Source of the DNA: Larus michahellis
Taxonomy: Eukaryota > Chordata > Aves > Charadriiformes > Laridae
Assembly: GCF_964199755.1 (NCBI RefSeq)
Contig: NC_133910.1
Location: 12,222,711-12,286,710, forward strand
Length of the DNA stretch: 64,000 nucleotides
Reading direction: 5' to 3'
A program made the translations under genes and the position numbers. Positions 11,843 to 24,057 of the stretch are shown piece after piece; position 1 is the stretch's first letter; the number at the start of each line of letters is the position of its first letter. The notes under the pieces were generated by a model. That model did no database searches, was not told where the DNA came from, and worked only from the letters and a program-made list of their open reading frames with translations.

Positions 11843-12100
11843 CTCGGCTCCTCCCGCCCGGGCAGGGCTCGCTCCGGTCGGGAGGTGGCAGCAGCACTTT
11901 GCTCTTTGCTCGGACGGGTCACACCGGACCCCAGGGGCTGCCCGAGGCACTGCCCGGCTCCCCCCGCCACCTCCCCGGGGGGAATAGCCCCGCTCCTGGG
12001 AGCTGCTGGCCCGCAGCCTTCGCTAAACTCAGCCCCTGCGCTTCAGCCCCCTGCCCCGCGCACAGCCGCCCGCGCTCACCCCCTCTCGCTCCCTGCAGAT
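11843..12100. promoter_or_regulatory. CpG-rich segment next to the minisatellite
   Basis: CpG-dense DNA with GC-box-like CTCCCGCCC follows the minisatellite directly. It could be a small CpG island or simply the array's GC-rich flank. No exon is attached. Confidence 0.3.
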
Positions 12101-14780
12101 GAACCCCCCCGGGGTCTCCAGCCCAGAGTCCCACCAGGGAGACGCCTGGACTGGGGGGTCCCACACCGCCCTGGGGAGCCAGGGATGGAGAGGGGAGCAC
12201 TGGGGAGGCGATGAGCTGGGTGCTCAGGTGTGTCCCCACTGCTGGGAACCCCACATTTTGTTAGTACCAGGGACTGAACCTGTACCACGTCCTCCAAGCT
12301 GGCTGTGCGCCCATCTCCCGGTGCTCCCATCTGGTCCCATTCTCACCCCCAGATGGGAGAGGCGGCGGAGGCGCCCTGGGGCACGCGCTGGGGGTGGGTG
12401 TCTGTACGGCTCGGTGATGCCATGGGGAGAGCCGTGGAAATGTGGCTTGGAAAACGTGATGCAGAAGGCCAAGGTGCCCTTTGCGGCCCCGGCGCAGGGG
12501 GACGGCTGCACCGTGGGGGCACGGCGGGACCCCGACCCCGGCCCTGGGGCCAGCTGGGGTGAAAAGGCTACTTGAGGGAGGTCAGGAGGAGAAAACTAAC
12601 CTGCTTTTCTTTGGCAATTATGAAGTGACAAATCACCAGTGAAAGAGCTCATCTGTCTGTATTTATTTGTAGAGCCCCTCCTCGCTGCAGAACTAAGGCA
12701 CGGAGAGGACCGGGATCACAGCCCTTCTCTTAAGGATTTCCAAACAGTCTGCTGACACCTCACTCCATCTCTGTCAGCACTGGGGATGCGAAGAAATTAA
12801 GTGGCCAGCCTGGTGCCACTAGGCAAGATGCATTTCTAAAAGCGAGCACGCCAGGCATGCTCTGCACTCCTCCAAGACAGCATCTTCCACTCTGCATCCC
12901 TTCAAGAACCCAGAGGATCAGGAATGTCCTCTCCTGGTCCCACACCCCCAGGAGTTCAGGGTTTAAGGAAATCTGGTAGTCGGAGGCTCCTGATAAACCA
13001 GAGAGCTCTGGACCCTTTGTGTGTGCCATCCCCGAGCTCCATGTCCCCCTGCTGCTCACAAGTCAAGGGTGAATCCTGCACACACCCAGCCCCGAGACAC
13101 AACAAAAGCCCCGAGCCATTGCATGTGTGAGATATTTAATTGCATTACAACTATCTTCTGTTATCAAGGAATCAGGAGGGGAGTCAAAACAGGCACTTTG
13201 ATCCCCGCAGAAGCTGGAGAAACAGCAACGAGTTGGCCAAGATGCAAAATTCCTCTTCCCTCCCCGGCAGCAGAGGAGGGGGAGCAGAGCCCTTCCCCAG
13301 AGCCAGGTTTGGGGGCCTGGGAAAGCCCCCCCGGCCTTCCCGAGGGGGCAGCAGCAAACATAGCTGCAATCACCCACAGGAAAAAAAAAAAAAAAAATCA
13401 GTGGCTAGCACAGCTTTGCTTTTCTTTCTGTTATTCTTATCTTTAAATAGAGAAGCAAGCCCGATTTTCAAAGCAAAGCGTGGCTTCCGAGCCAGCGGGC
13501 AGCCTGGGGTGCGAGGGAGAGCATCCCGGCGAGCGCTGTCCCTGGGATCCCAGCACGCTCCACCCCGGGAGATGGGGGGGAAAATAACCCTCAGGAAGGG
13601 AGGTAAATATTTACTCTCTAAACACAAACTGCTGCCTGGAGGTTAACGAGACACATAACCACCCTCTGCAATAGGAGCCATCGGATGGGTGAGTGCGGCT
13701 GGCGGGGGCTGCCCGGCCCCTGGGGTCTCCCGAAGCAGGGCTGGGGGTGGGAGTGGGCATCGGCCCCGTGCTGGGGACCAGCAGGTTGCTGCTGGGGGCA
13801 GATAATCCCCCGTTCCCCTTCCCCTGCCCTCCGCGAGCCTCCTCCCAGGGCTTCCCAAATGAAAAAATATTGCGGCCAAGTTAGAAACACACGGATCGTC
13901 ACTAACCAAATTGAAACTCTTATTTTCCTTCTCCATTCGACTGGCTCTGCAGCCTTCGGGGGAGGATTTATCTCCGCTGTAAACCCAAGAGCAAGTTCAA
14001 TCTTGTTTGTACCTGGCAACAAACCCAGGTTAAGCTAAGGCCAGCGCTAACGGCTCCCGTTCTCCGGGGCTCCAGCACCTCCCTTCCCGCAACGCTCCCG
14101 CTCCGCAGGCACCCATGGGACTCCAGGAGGGACGGTGGCTGGAAAACAGCCCGTTGTCACCTCTGGTCACCAGGGTGGTGCCCAGCCTCTGTGTCCTTCC
14201 CTGGGTCAGGGGCTCCCCCCGAAGCTGAGCCCCCAGGCAGGGCTTGGAGGGCTTTGGCCGGTGCCGCAATGGCACGGGGACATCCCTGCCCACAGCCCTG
14301 CGGTGGTCCCAGGGTGGCTTCGGTCACCACAGGGAAAGGCCAGGGTGACCCGCAGGCACCCACCTGGCAGGTCCCCCCTGGGGTCTGGCCACGCTGAGCA
14401 TGCCAGCAGCCACAGTGGCCACAAAGGCCACTTGTCCCATGTTTGGTCCAAGGCAAGGAGGAGGGGGACGTGCCGGGGGGCGACGGTGTCCCTAACAGAG
14501 TGCAGCTGGAGACGTCAAAGGGATCTGAAACTCATTCAAAGGAAATTCGGGAGGGGAAGGGGAAAATTCTCCTTCACGGAGTCATGGGGTTCCCCCCTGG
14601 TTCTGCCCTTGCTCCTCACCCGCAGCCGGGCTGGATTGACTCTCAGACTCGGCCCCCCGGGTACAGAGACCCTCTGGGGGAACGGGGACCCCCCCAGTGG
14701 GAACAGCCCTTCCATGGGGGGACCTGAAGGAAAAAACTCAAGACACACCAGTGAAAAACAAAAGAGGACTCGGACTGGGT
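12101..14780. other. Intergenic DNA between the minisatellite and the RXRA 3' end
   Basis: No gene was recognised. A short AT-rich block at about 12596-12672 and a longer one at about 13595-14040 look like candidate conserved noncoding elements. A run of 17 A lies at 13381-13397. The GC-rich remainder holds only low-complexity open frames. Confidence 0.4.
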
Positions 14781-14809
14781 TATATTTTAAAATGCTCATA
14801 TATTTTCTT

Positions 14810-14965
14810 TTTTTTTTTTATCCTTTTTTCTTTTTCTTTTTTTCTTTTTCATTTTTTTTTTTCACAATTCTAATACAATTGTTCATCAAAATACTGGCGT
14901 TTCCAGCAGCAATTCTTTTTTTTTTTATTATTTTTTCCTTTTTTTTTTTAAGTGAATAATAATAT
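14810..14965. repeat. T-rich low-complexity tract beyond the RXRA 3' end
   Basis: The plus strand is dominated by T runs (four blocks of 8-12 T interrupted by C and A). It lies just downstream of the proposed RXRA 3' end and contains one AATAAA on the minus strand. It may be the outer part of the 3' UTR or simple low-complexity sequence. Confidence 0.6.
14924..14929 (-). terminator. Possible distal RXRA polyadenylation hexamer
   Basis: AATAAA on the minus strand lies inside a long A-rich (mRNA-sense) stretch at about 14.81-14.96 kb. It would extend the 3' UTR by about 430 bases. The A-rich context also makes it prone to false internal priming in cDNA libraries. Confidence 0.25.
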
Positions 14966-15349
14966 ACGGTAGTGATTTCACAGTAAAACAGACCTGCGGG
15001 AACGCCGGATATACGTGACAAAAGACACCCCCAGACCAGCCCGCTCCCTCCCACCCCCTGCCCCCCTCCCCCCCCCGAAAAAGATTTTGGAAGTGGGGGA
15101 AAAAATAAAAAGTTCATTCAAAAAAATTATTTCAAAAGAGATTTCATATAAAGCCTTTAAAACACGGTCAAAAGGTTCTCCCTCTTCTCCAGATCCCTGT
15201 CCCTACGGTTGAACATTTACAGAGAGAGAGAGAGAAAAAATAGAGAGAGTTTATAACAATCTCTGTAGAAGAAACAAAACAATCCAGAAAGAAAACATCC
15301 AAGAATATGTAAGGGATAAAATTACATTTGTACAAAAATAGATTTTAAC

Positions 15350-15355
15350 TTTATT
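15350..15355 (-). terminator. Candidate main RXRA polyadenylation signal (AATAAA)
   Basis: The minus strand reads CATCAATAAAGTTAAAATC, a canonical AATAAA hexamer about 4.8 kb after the stop codon. Cleavage would fall about 10-30 bases further on, near 15320-15340. The flanks are AT-rich and lack other genes. It is chosen as the main site because it has the best hexamer context and a plausible UTR length. Further hexamers at 15421-15426 and 14924-14929 are alternatives. Confidence 0.5.
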
Positions 15356-15420
15356 GATGCTTTAGATATTTTTCCTTATCTTTTCTCTTTTTTTTTTTGT
15401 CATTCTAAATTTTAATGTAT

Positions 15421-15426
15421 TTTATT
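15421..15426 (-). terminator. Alternative RXRA polyadenylation hexamer
   Basis: The minus strand contains AAAATAAAATAC here, a second AATAAA about 70 bases before the one at 15350. The two could act as a tandem pair. The short spacing means they would give nearly the same UTR. Confidence 0.3.
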
Positions 15427-15678
15427 TTTTAGCTATGCATCCCATAGCCAAGGCATCCATCACTAAGTATTGGGAACTGCTAAAGCTATTTTTACTCAAA
15501 ACCACCTGCTGCTCAAAAGGAAAAAAAAAAAAACCAACAACAACAAAAAAACCAAAAACAAAACAAAAAGGCATCTTAAAATAGATGCATTTCCTTTGTC
15601 TCGAGGAATAAAGATCCAGATTTGGCATCTGCCAATTCGGAAAGGGCTTCAGATACAATGTACTCGCTTACATGAAGC

Positions 15679-15700
15679 AAAAAAAAAAAAAAAAAAAAAA
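15679..15700. repeat. Poly(A) run, oligo-U in RXRA mRNA
   Basis: A run of 22 adenines on the plus strand sits in the distal RXRA 3' UTR and would be a U22 tract in the mRNA. Several shorter A/T tracts lie nearby (15519-15570 and 15712-15755). Confidence 0.85.
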
Positions 15701-17126
15701 GCAAGGAAAAAAAAAGGAAAAAAGAATCGACTTAAAACAAACAAAAAAAAAACCAACCCACAAAAAGTCTGTAATTGCTACGGTTATAATATATGTATAT
15801 GTGAGTGAGGGTATTTATACAGTGTATATATCTACAGTACATACATGTATACACACGCACATATCAACTTAAACCAGCTCATGCACGCTCGGCACTGATG
15901 GGGACAGCATCAGCTCTTGAGCCACGGTCCCGCCATCTCCAACCCTTTTTTACGACCAGGAGCCGAGCGCAGCCAGCGATGCCACGGCTGGGCACGGGGA
16001 CACGGCTGGCGGGGGCTGGAGGGGGGGGACACAGCCAGGACGGGGAGGGTCCAAAGTGCAGAGAAGCTGCTGGTGAGCTCGGTGGGGTCGGCGTGGGCTT
16101 CTTCCACCCATGGGTGCTGGGGAGATGATGGTCCTTTGCCCGTAACTCCACCCCGCGGGTCCCACCCGGCGGCGGCGCTCAGCCCTTGGGTGCCGATGGA
16201 TGCTCAGGAAGGCTCCGCATCCTCACGGGGTGGGGGGGGTCCGTGCTGGATTGGGCTCGGTTTGGGTTAGGGCTCGGTTGAAACGCGCACATGCAAGAAG
16301 GCAGCGAGGAACATCCAGGGCGGCAGGCGGGTGGCTGAAAAGCTGATGTTTGTGCTATCTTTAGAAAATTAAAGATTGTCCCACCAACAAAATGGAATTT
16401 AAAAAAAAAAAAATTAATTAAAAAATAGATCACCCTAATCAAACCAGATTTTTGCAAGAGTACTAGGATCTGGTTAAATGAAAGTCCTACCTCTCTAGAG
16501 AATAATGTGCCTTTTTTTTTCTTTTACCCACGTATCATCTCTTCAAACAAGCATGTAGTATATTTATAATTATTATGATGAGGACCAAAAAAAAAAAAAA
16601 AAGCCAAAAGTGAAAAAGAATACAAATGAAAGACTCAAACTCATGCAAAAGCACGTTGCTTTAAGGCTGCTGTGGCAGATGTTGCCGGATGCACAAAAGC
16701 TTTTCCTTCTGATGGGGAGGGCTGGGCTGGGGGTGGGGGGAGGCGTGGGCTGGGCTGGGGTCCTGGCTCTGGGGGTTGGTCACACATTCAGGACTCGCTG
16801 ACAACCCAAAATGCCTGGTGTGGCTGCCAGGGAAGTCACAAGAGCTCTACCAAAAGCAAGAGAGCCATGTTGAGTTACAGCAATGTGGGCAATCCCTCGA
16901 CACCGGCTGAGAACAGAAAGCCCAGGACAACGCTCAGCCTTTCCCCAAAACCTTCCTCAGCTTGGGACATGAATCGAGGCCACGCACTGCTCCAGCAGGG
17001 AAACTGAGGCATGGAGACACGCATCCTGACCGAGAGCCCCCGGCCTGCAGAGCCTTCCCCTTTGCACCACGCTACTTGTTGAGGACACCCCCTTGGTCAT
17101 GGCATTCCATCAGGTCAAATGCTGAC

Positions 17127-17475
17127 TGGGATGGGATGGCATGGCATGGGATTGGATGGCATGACATGACATGGGATGGGATGGGACGGGACGGGATGGG
17201 ATGGCATGGCATGGGATTGGATTGGATGGCGTAACATGGGATGGCATGGCATGACATGGGATGGCATGGCATGACATGGGATAGGGTGGCATTGCATGGC
17301 ATGGCAGGACATAACATGGTGTGGCATGGCATGACATGAGGTGGGATGGCATTGCATGGCATGGCATGACATGGGAGGGCACGGCATGACATGACATGGG
17401 ATGGGGTGGCATTGCATGGCATGGAATGACATGGCGTGGCGTGGCGTGGCATGGCACGACATGGGATGCGATGGG
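17127..17475. repeat. Pentanucleotide array ATGGC/ATGGG in the RXRA 3' UTR
   Basis: About 350 bp are built from imperfect 5-bp units on the plus strand (ATGGC, ATGGG, ATGAC and variants such as ATTGG). Because the unit is five bases, it cycles through all frames and gives long spurious open frames of Met-Pro-Cys-His type on the minus strand. The array lies in the transcribed 3' UTR, where the mRNA would carry CCAT/GCCAT repeats. It is probably polymorphic in length. Confidence 0.9.
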
Positions 17476-18029
17476 TGCTCCTGCTCAGCAGCCTGGCAGT
17501 GCCCAGGGCTGGGATGGGCACTCACAAGCCACCGACAGCTCAGCACCCATCACCAAACAGCCCCTTCCAAGCCATCAATCAGGAAAACAGTGGTTCCACC
17601 CAATGGAGAAGTACAGCGGGCTTATTCTAGTGCAGTATCCACCAACTCTTTCACAAAGCACCCTCATTCTCTCCGGAAAGCGATCTCCAAGCTCCTTTCC
17701 GGGCCGGGGGCTGCCGGGGGCTGGTTTGGCTCGGGGCTGAGCTCCGTGCCGGCTGGCTGGGGGCTAACACCTCCCTGCAAGCCCCCCGCGGGGCTGCGGC
17801 AGCCTTACGCTGGCAAGGAACAGCCTGCTCGTGTTTACTGGCACCCTTTACATATTTCATTTCTCTTGCCTAGTTTTCTTGGCAAATTCTTGCAGGGTGA
17901 AGCTGTTTAATAATATTTTCGGCGGCATGCAGGCTGCTGGAGAAACACAGCCAAAACACTTTCCCCGCCTCTGTGGATTTGCCACTTCAGGCCAGCCTAA
18001 GGGAAAGTTACGACCTGAAATCCTGAGTA

Positions 18030-18035
18030 TTTATT
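18030..18035 (-). terminator. Possible proximal RXRA polyadenylation hexamer
   Basis: The minus strand reads GCTAAATAAATACTC about 2.1 kb after the stop. Use of this hexamer would make a short 3' UTR that leaves out the pentanucleotide array and the AT-rich distal part. No further support is visible. Confidence 0.25.
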
Positions 18036-20158
18036 TAGCAATGAGATGGCCTGGTTAACTGCAGGGGATGGAGCCGGGGACTCGAGCTGCCAGGCAGGAT
18101 GACGACAGGCGGGTGACAACTGTGTCCCCTCAAAAACCAGAGCTGGTGGGCACTGCTCCATCCCCCTCCAGGCACAAAGGAGATGTCTGAAGAGCCAGCA
18201 ACAACCCACGGGGAGAAAGAAGAGAAAGAGATACCTTTGGGACCTAATACTTTGCCTGTTTTTAAAGCAGAGAAGACATGAAAGAGGTGGGGAAGCCTTG
18301 GCCCCCGGCCAAGCGCAGGCACCTCATTCTTGGCTCTGAGCACCCACCCCACGGTGCCTTCGGGACAGTCCGTCCTGCCAAGGGGGGACAAAACCCTCCC
18401 CAACATCCCTCACTGCTTGCTCTGCTCTTTTTTTTTCCTCTAACTCATTTTTTCGGTGGGGCTCTGGAGATACCTGATGAGGTGAAATGGGGAGGTGAAG
18501 GGGAAACGCTCCCCGTGGGGTGTGGGCATGTTCCTGGGACCGTGTCCCTAATGCCCCAAGTCCTGTCCACCTCCCTGCTGTCACACCAAGGCTCAAGGGA
18601 AGGACCGTGCAAAAGCCAAGGTGCTTTTGGTGCTCCCGGCATCCCAGATGGGCCGGGGATGGGCGCGCTGCCCACGTCCCCCACCTTTCACCCCCGCATC
18701 CCTGCCCAATGGAGGACATTCAGGGGAGGGGGAGCCCTCTTCTTGCTTCACCACTAATTAACAGCCCCAATTACCAGCCCGGCCAAGCACTCCCACTAAT
18801 TGTTGCCTTGCAGTGTTTTGCACGGCAGCTGCTGAATCAACAGGAGCAGCCTCTTGGGCGAGCCGAACCCCCCGCGCGAGGTTAGGGCTCGGGCGCTGGT
18901 GGCCATGGGGACAATCCTGCGGTACCCAGGGCTGCTGCGAACCCGCAATACAGGCACGGAGCGGGTGTTTCGCCAAGCCCACCCCACCAGCTGGAAATGC
19001 CCCTCCAACCTTACCGAACCAGGTCAGGACCACAAAACTGAGAAGGAGCCATTGGCAGCACGACATCTCCCGCCGCTCCAACGCCACAGCCCTCGAAATA
19101 AAGTGTGGGTCTGGCAGGACCGGCGGGACCCAGCCTCGCCAGTGGGGCCAGGCCGGGTTGCTGGGCACAGGGCTGAGGGCAGGGGTCCGGCAAGACCCCA
19201 GGAGCTTGGGGATGGATGACGTTGAGTCCCTGGCAGCCTTAAAGCAAGCGCTCCAGCCGGCTCCTGTCCGCGTGGGCAGCTCCGCACCGAGCGCAGAGGC
19301 ATCTTTGGGAAGAGCGGCGATGCCCGGCTGCTCTCCAGGATGGCAAGAGGGGATTTTTCAGGTGCTGCCGCCAGCAGGACCCTCTGCACAGAGGAAGAGA
19401 GGGCACCCCGGCCCCCCCATGCCACCGGCTGCCTCGTTATTTGAAGGGGGGGACAAAGCTCGATCCCAAATCCTCTGCTTTTCATTGAAAGGAGAAGGCT
19501 CTGCGCAGCCACGGGTGACTCATTTGTGGGGCATGGGCCGGGCCGCCTCTCCAGCCCGCCTCTCCCTCCGCGAAGTAACTACCGAGACTACTAATAATAG
19601 TTAGGAACCAAAAATAGAATTCTTTTTTTTTTTTTCCTTTTTTTTTTTTTCTTTCTTCTCTTCTCTTTTTCAAAAACTCCATCCCCTGAAAATAGCCAGC
19701 TGCAATCCGGTGAGTTCAACCACTCCCTTCGGCTTGTCCAAACCCCGCTGCCCCAAGGGCTGGGACTGGCCCCGGCCCCGCTCCTGCCCTGTGGAAATCA
19801 CGCACGTGGGGTGATGCCAAGCTCGTCCGGCGGCTCATCCCGAAACTCATGGCACGGCAGGGGGGCCAGGACAGGTGTGCGAGCCGGGGCGGCAGGTGGC
19901 AAGCTCTCTCCGCTCCCACTTCTCTACATCTAGCGCAGGGAACCAGCGAGCAGGTCTTGAGACGCAGCAGTGACAGCAAAACGGACAAGGGTGAAGGCAA
20001 CGAGGAGGCGAGGACGGCAGGGGCTCGCCCCGGGTCAGACGGTGCCTCCAGCGCTGGGGAGAGGAGGGAGGGACGGGCTGGGGCGGCGGCGGAGGAAAGC
20101 GGAGGAAGGGGCCCCACGAGACCCCGGCCGGGCGAGGGACTGACCCAGCAGCAGTTCT

Positions 20159-20306
20159 CTAAGTCATTTGATGGGGCGCTTCCAGCATTTCCATCAAGAA
20201 GGTGTCGATCGGCGTGTCGCCTATTAGCTTGAAGAAGAAGAGGTGCTCCAGGCATTTCAGGCCGATGGACCGGAGGGCTGGGAGACGGAGCAGGAGCTTT
20301 GCGAAC
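20159..20306 (-). CDS. RXRA: RXRA terminal coding exon 10: dimer helix, AF-2 and stop
   Basis: This exon encodes the last base of Arg419 and residues 420-467, followed by a TAG stop at 20159-20161. [20 protein letters not shown] is helix 10/11, the main RXR homo- and heterodimer interface, and includes the pocket cysteine (about Cys437, human Cys432). [20 protein letters not shown] then leads through helix 12, where FLMEML at about 455-460 is the AF-2 core that recruits LXXLL coactivators. The last residues are APHQMT, as in human. The acceptor is CCCCCAG before GTTCGC. The reading frame is intact to the stop, so the receptor keeps full AF-2 function. The same exon continues into the long 3' UTR. 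Confidence 0.98.
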
Positions 20307-23300
20307 CTGGGGGTAGGAGACATGACACGGTCAGACATCCCACCACAGCCCTGCTTCTGCCCTGACCCCCACAGCTTCTGTGGCCGCTCCTGCTCAGGAG
20401 TCAAACGCAACATATTTTGCTAGCAAAAGCATGGGGCTACACCCAGAGCTGTGCAGAGAAATCATTAATTATGTCCCCAGCCTTGAAGATCAGGCAGCCA
20501 CGGTGGCAATTCCCAACAAACATCTGCTGATAGCTGAGCTGGAAGAGCAAGATAAGAAATGGAAGGCCATCCCTGCACTGGGGTGCACCACTGGCTCCGG
20601 GCATCCGTGTCGCGTTGTGTGTGATACCGTACAGCGAGCACCCCGAGACGCTGGCGGGGTCCCCGCACCGCAGCCATGGTGAGGAGGCACCGCGGGGCCA
20701 GCCCTGTCCCAGGCAGCGGCACAAGCGGCTTCAGCAGCTTGATCTTCGCTCAGGGAAAAGGGCAAGCAGCCGGGCAGGGGGCAGCGCAGATGCTGAGTGG
20801 GGTTAGCTGGCACTTGGCTCAGCGATGCCCCTTCCCTCAAGGCTCCATGCACTTCCCAGGCAGCTCCGCCAACCATCGCTCCCATCGCTCAGGCTGCCGA
20901 GCCCCGGGGGCTGCTGGCGCGGCAGAAACCCAGCTGACAGCCGGGCTGGAGGCACCTCGGGGGTGAAGCCAATGGAAGGAGACAAGGGCTTTGACGCAAA
21001 AGCTGGAAGGAGAGCGGCAAATCAGCCAGGACACAGGGTGCTCCCCTTCTCCCTGCCCCAGCGCGGGGCTCCGACAAGCCCCAGCCAAACAAAAGCCCTT
21101 TCTCCGACGCTTGTCAGGTCGCACCCTCGATGCCGGCAAGAGCCGACAGGCAGGAGGGCTGCGCAGGCGGGCAGGGGAGAGCCAGGGGGGCTGGGGAGAG
21201 CCGACAGCGCTGCAGGAGCCGACTGGGACGAAGGAGACGAGCCCAAGGGCCGGCCATGCTGGGGAAAGGCTGCTGTGTTGGGCTGCGAGGGCGGCAGGAG
21301 GCTGCGGAGCTGGGAGAAAGCCAACGGCTCCTTCCAGGGTGCTCCTGAGCATCCCGGGACGCCACCCGGGGTGTCCCCAACCTTCCTGCCCGTGTCCCGG
21401 GGGTGCAGGCAGCAACCCCAGGCGCTGCGGAATGCCACCTCCCCGCTCTCACAACGGGGAAAAGGCCCTTTAATAGCCGGGAGTGCATTTATTTGTTTTA
21501 ACTGCTGCACAATCAGGGCTTGAACATAAGCAAAGGCCGGAACCAGCCCGGGAAGAAGGGGACTCTAGAAAACCCACACATAGAGAGAGACATGCACAAG
21601 CACACAGATATTATACATGCATGCACACTTCTCTCTCTATATTTTTTTTTTTTTATTTTTTTTTTCTGCTGAGCTGGCGAGAAGGGTGGGAGCAGAGCCA
21701 GGAAAAACAAATCAGTCCTACCATCCCATTCAGGAAGTTTCACTTTAAACCAAACCAGATGATGGCTCCAGCCCTCGGATACGTTTAACTGTGAGATAAC
21801 CAGCCCGCAGCACAACGTGCCAGCGCTGCGGCTGGAGGCAGGGAAAGAGGCGGGGGGGGCGGGGGGGGCCAGAAAATAGCCCCGATTCCCCGCGGCTGCT
21901 CGGTGTCACGTACGCACCGTGCCCGCCCCGCCGAGGAGCAGGGGCTGGGGCACGGGGAGCACGGCTGGGTTTTTCCTAGGAATGCCTCCCTCCGACTCGC
22001 TGCCGCGGAGAAGTTCCCTTTTGGTGTTTACATGGTGCTCACGAGCTCTCGCTGGCCGGGGACTGGGCTGAAGTCACGGCACCGAAGGGCAGCTGAAGCC
22101 AAGCGCTCGCCACAGCCCCGCGCAGGGGAGGGCGCCCGCCACGGGCTCGACCAGGCGTTTGCTCAACAACCACAGGAAGAACTTGTTTCCAGCCCCAGAT
22201 GGTGATCGCATTGTGCCATGAGACCAGGAGGATGGAGAGAGCTCTTGAGAGCTTTGTTTAGCTCTTGTGCAATTCTGGACTCCCGGCCCACGAGTTAACC
22301 CTCCCGAGCCACCTGGGCTTATTCCACCACTGTCCTGCGCCATGCAAGAGATGCAGCAAGGTCAGCAATGCCCAGTCACGGCTCTCGGGACAGCCCTAAG
22401 CATGCAAAAACCTTTAAGGTCACCAAAGGAGGGTGTGAGGATCACACAAGGAGGTCCTCAGCCCAATGTCATTCAAAGCCAGTGAGAGATCAAACTCCAG
22501 CGCCTCCGGTGCAGCTACCGGACCTAAAACGCTCCCTTACACATCGCTGATCATTGAGGTGGAGCCCTGGGGAACTGATGTTTCTGGTGGCTCAGCGACT
22601 TTGCTCAGTCATGCACAGCGGCTTCGTGGTGCTGTGGTCGATGAAGAGCGGGGCTGTCCCCACGCCAGCCCCCTGCCCAGCCCCATCCCAGCCTGCGGCA
22701 GCGGCACGCGAGGGCAGCACGACTCGGCTGCGGACGCTGGATGCCTGTGCGAAGCAAAGAGTTCATCCCACCACGGGAATAACCCAGGAGAGCTGCTGGG
22801 CAGCATTCCCAAGGCAGCTCTCCCTGTGCCAGGTATGGCTGGCTGCTCGTTGTGAGCCCCAAGGGGAGCAGAGCTCCTCTGAAACACTAGGACAGCCACA
22901 GCCCAGGCTCCGGGTCTGGATTTGCTTAGGAACGCCAATTGAATAACGGTTTTTGGAGGCTGGGGTCCAAACAAACCACCCTGGGGAGGAGAGGTAACCA
23001 CCCCTGCTCTGCGCATCCCTCACTTCCCTCCTCACCGCAAAGTCAAACATACCCAACGGTACCTTCATCCTAACTCTCCACGCCACAAGCCAACCATGAA
23101 CATCCAAGAAGCCCCTTTACAACATCTTTTTTCATCTGCCAGCACACTGGTACCCAAAGGGGGGAAAAACGCCCAATATTGCTTCTGAGGGTGTGATCTG
23201 CCCACTGCATTCATTGCTCTAAGAGCATCCTTTTTTTTTTTTTTTTAACCATCCACACACGCAAGACCGGGAATGCAGGTGAGACGCAAATCCCAGTGGC

Positions 23301-24057
23301 CTGGGCTGTTTTTCCCAATATTCACGCCTCAGCAGCGATACGCACCACCAGCAGTTTCCAGCGCTTTGCTTGGTTTCTCAAATGACTGTCAGTAACTTAA
23401 CTGGCAGTTGCCAACTTCAGGCTGTAACTGGGAAAATGCGCCCACTCAGCTCCAGAGCGGTCCAGGAAAGCATTCCTAATTCCCCCTCCCATTCCCAGCT
23501 GGACCGGGGGAGGTGGGGAGGGGAGAGAAGAGCATCAATTGAGGCTTTCACTTCCCAGCAATGATGCTCATCTGCCACTGAAATTAACTCCGTGTGCGGC
23601 TTATTTTCGCTGTGGTTTGCTCTCCGTGGTTGCCAAAAGGGAAACGATACCCCTTCCCCCATGTGCTCATCCCACCACTGCGGCCGCAGGAGCCGGGGCT
23701 CCTCAGGTCTCGGCACCGCCGGTACTGCCCGACCTTGTCCTGGCTGCGCTGCATGTACTGCTGTGGGAATAAAGACCACTCTGCACTTCACAGGGGGCTT
23801 TTCTAAGGACGTTCAGAGCTGACGCAGGTAGAAACGAGTGGTTTTACTTTGCAGGCAACTGTTCGCTCCCAGAAGACACGGGAACAGAGAGCCCTAAATG
23901 GAAGGGACCCAGCACCCACAAGCTGCAGCGACCTCAAGGACGGCACTCGGACCCCATCGTGGGCTGTAGCACCCATAGCACCGTCTGCAGCACCCTTTGC
24001 AGGGGGATTTGCGGGGGTGGGAGGCTGCAGGAGGAGAGGACACAGCCAGCAACTCAC
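20307..24057 (-). other. RXRA: RXRA intron 9
   Basis: This 3.75-kb intron runs between exons 9 and 10, bounded by GTGAGT and CCCCCAG. It is GC-rich overall, with T-rich tracts at about 21640-21665 and 23231-23247. No repeat family or additional exon was recognised. Confidence 0.9.

Larger units (their letters stand above)
15330..20158 (-). other. RXRA: RXRA 3' untranslated region
   Basis: This is the non-coding continuation of the last exon, about 4.8 kb, ending near the hexamer at 15350-15355. The human RXRA 3' UTR is also several kilobases long. The first part (about 20.1-19.7 kb) is GC-rich. A T-rich tract lies near 19.62-19.67 kb. The middle is interrupted by the pentanucleotide array at 17.13-17.47 kb. 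The last part (about 16.66-15.33 kb) is AT-rich with many oligo-U and oligo-A tracts in the mRNA sense, typical of a distal 3' UTR. There is no splice or reading-frame evidence, so the extent is inferred from composition and the polyadenylation hexamers. Transcript 3' ends have not been mapped here. Confidence 0.65.

Noticed and set aside
11239..11970. 243-aa proline-rich open frame on the minus strand
   Set aside because: It is produced by the 60-bp minisatellite, whose length is a multiple of three; overlapping long frames are open on the other strand too.
14135..14959. 274-aa frame on the plus strand ending in a Phe-rich tail
   Set aside because: The C-terminus is the T-rich tract translated as poly-Phe; no known protein features.
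17072..17521. 149-aa Met-Pro-Cys-His repeat frame and two sister frames
   Set aside because: The pentanucleotide array stays open in all frames; it lies in the RXRA 3' UTR and has no protein-like composition.
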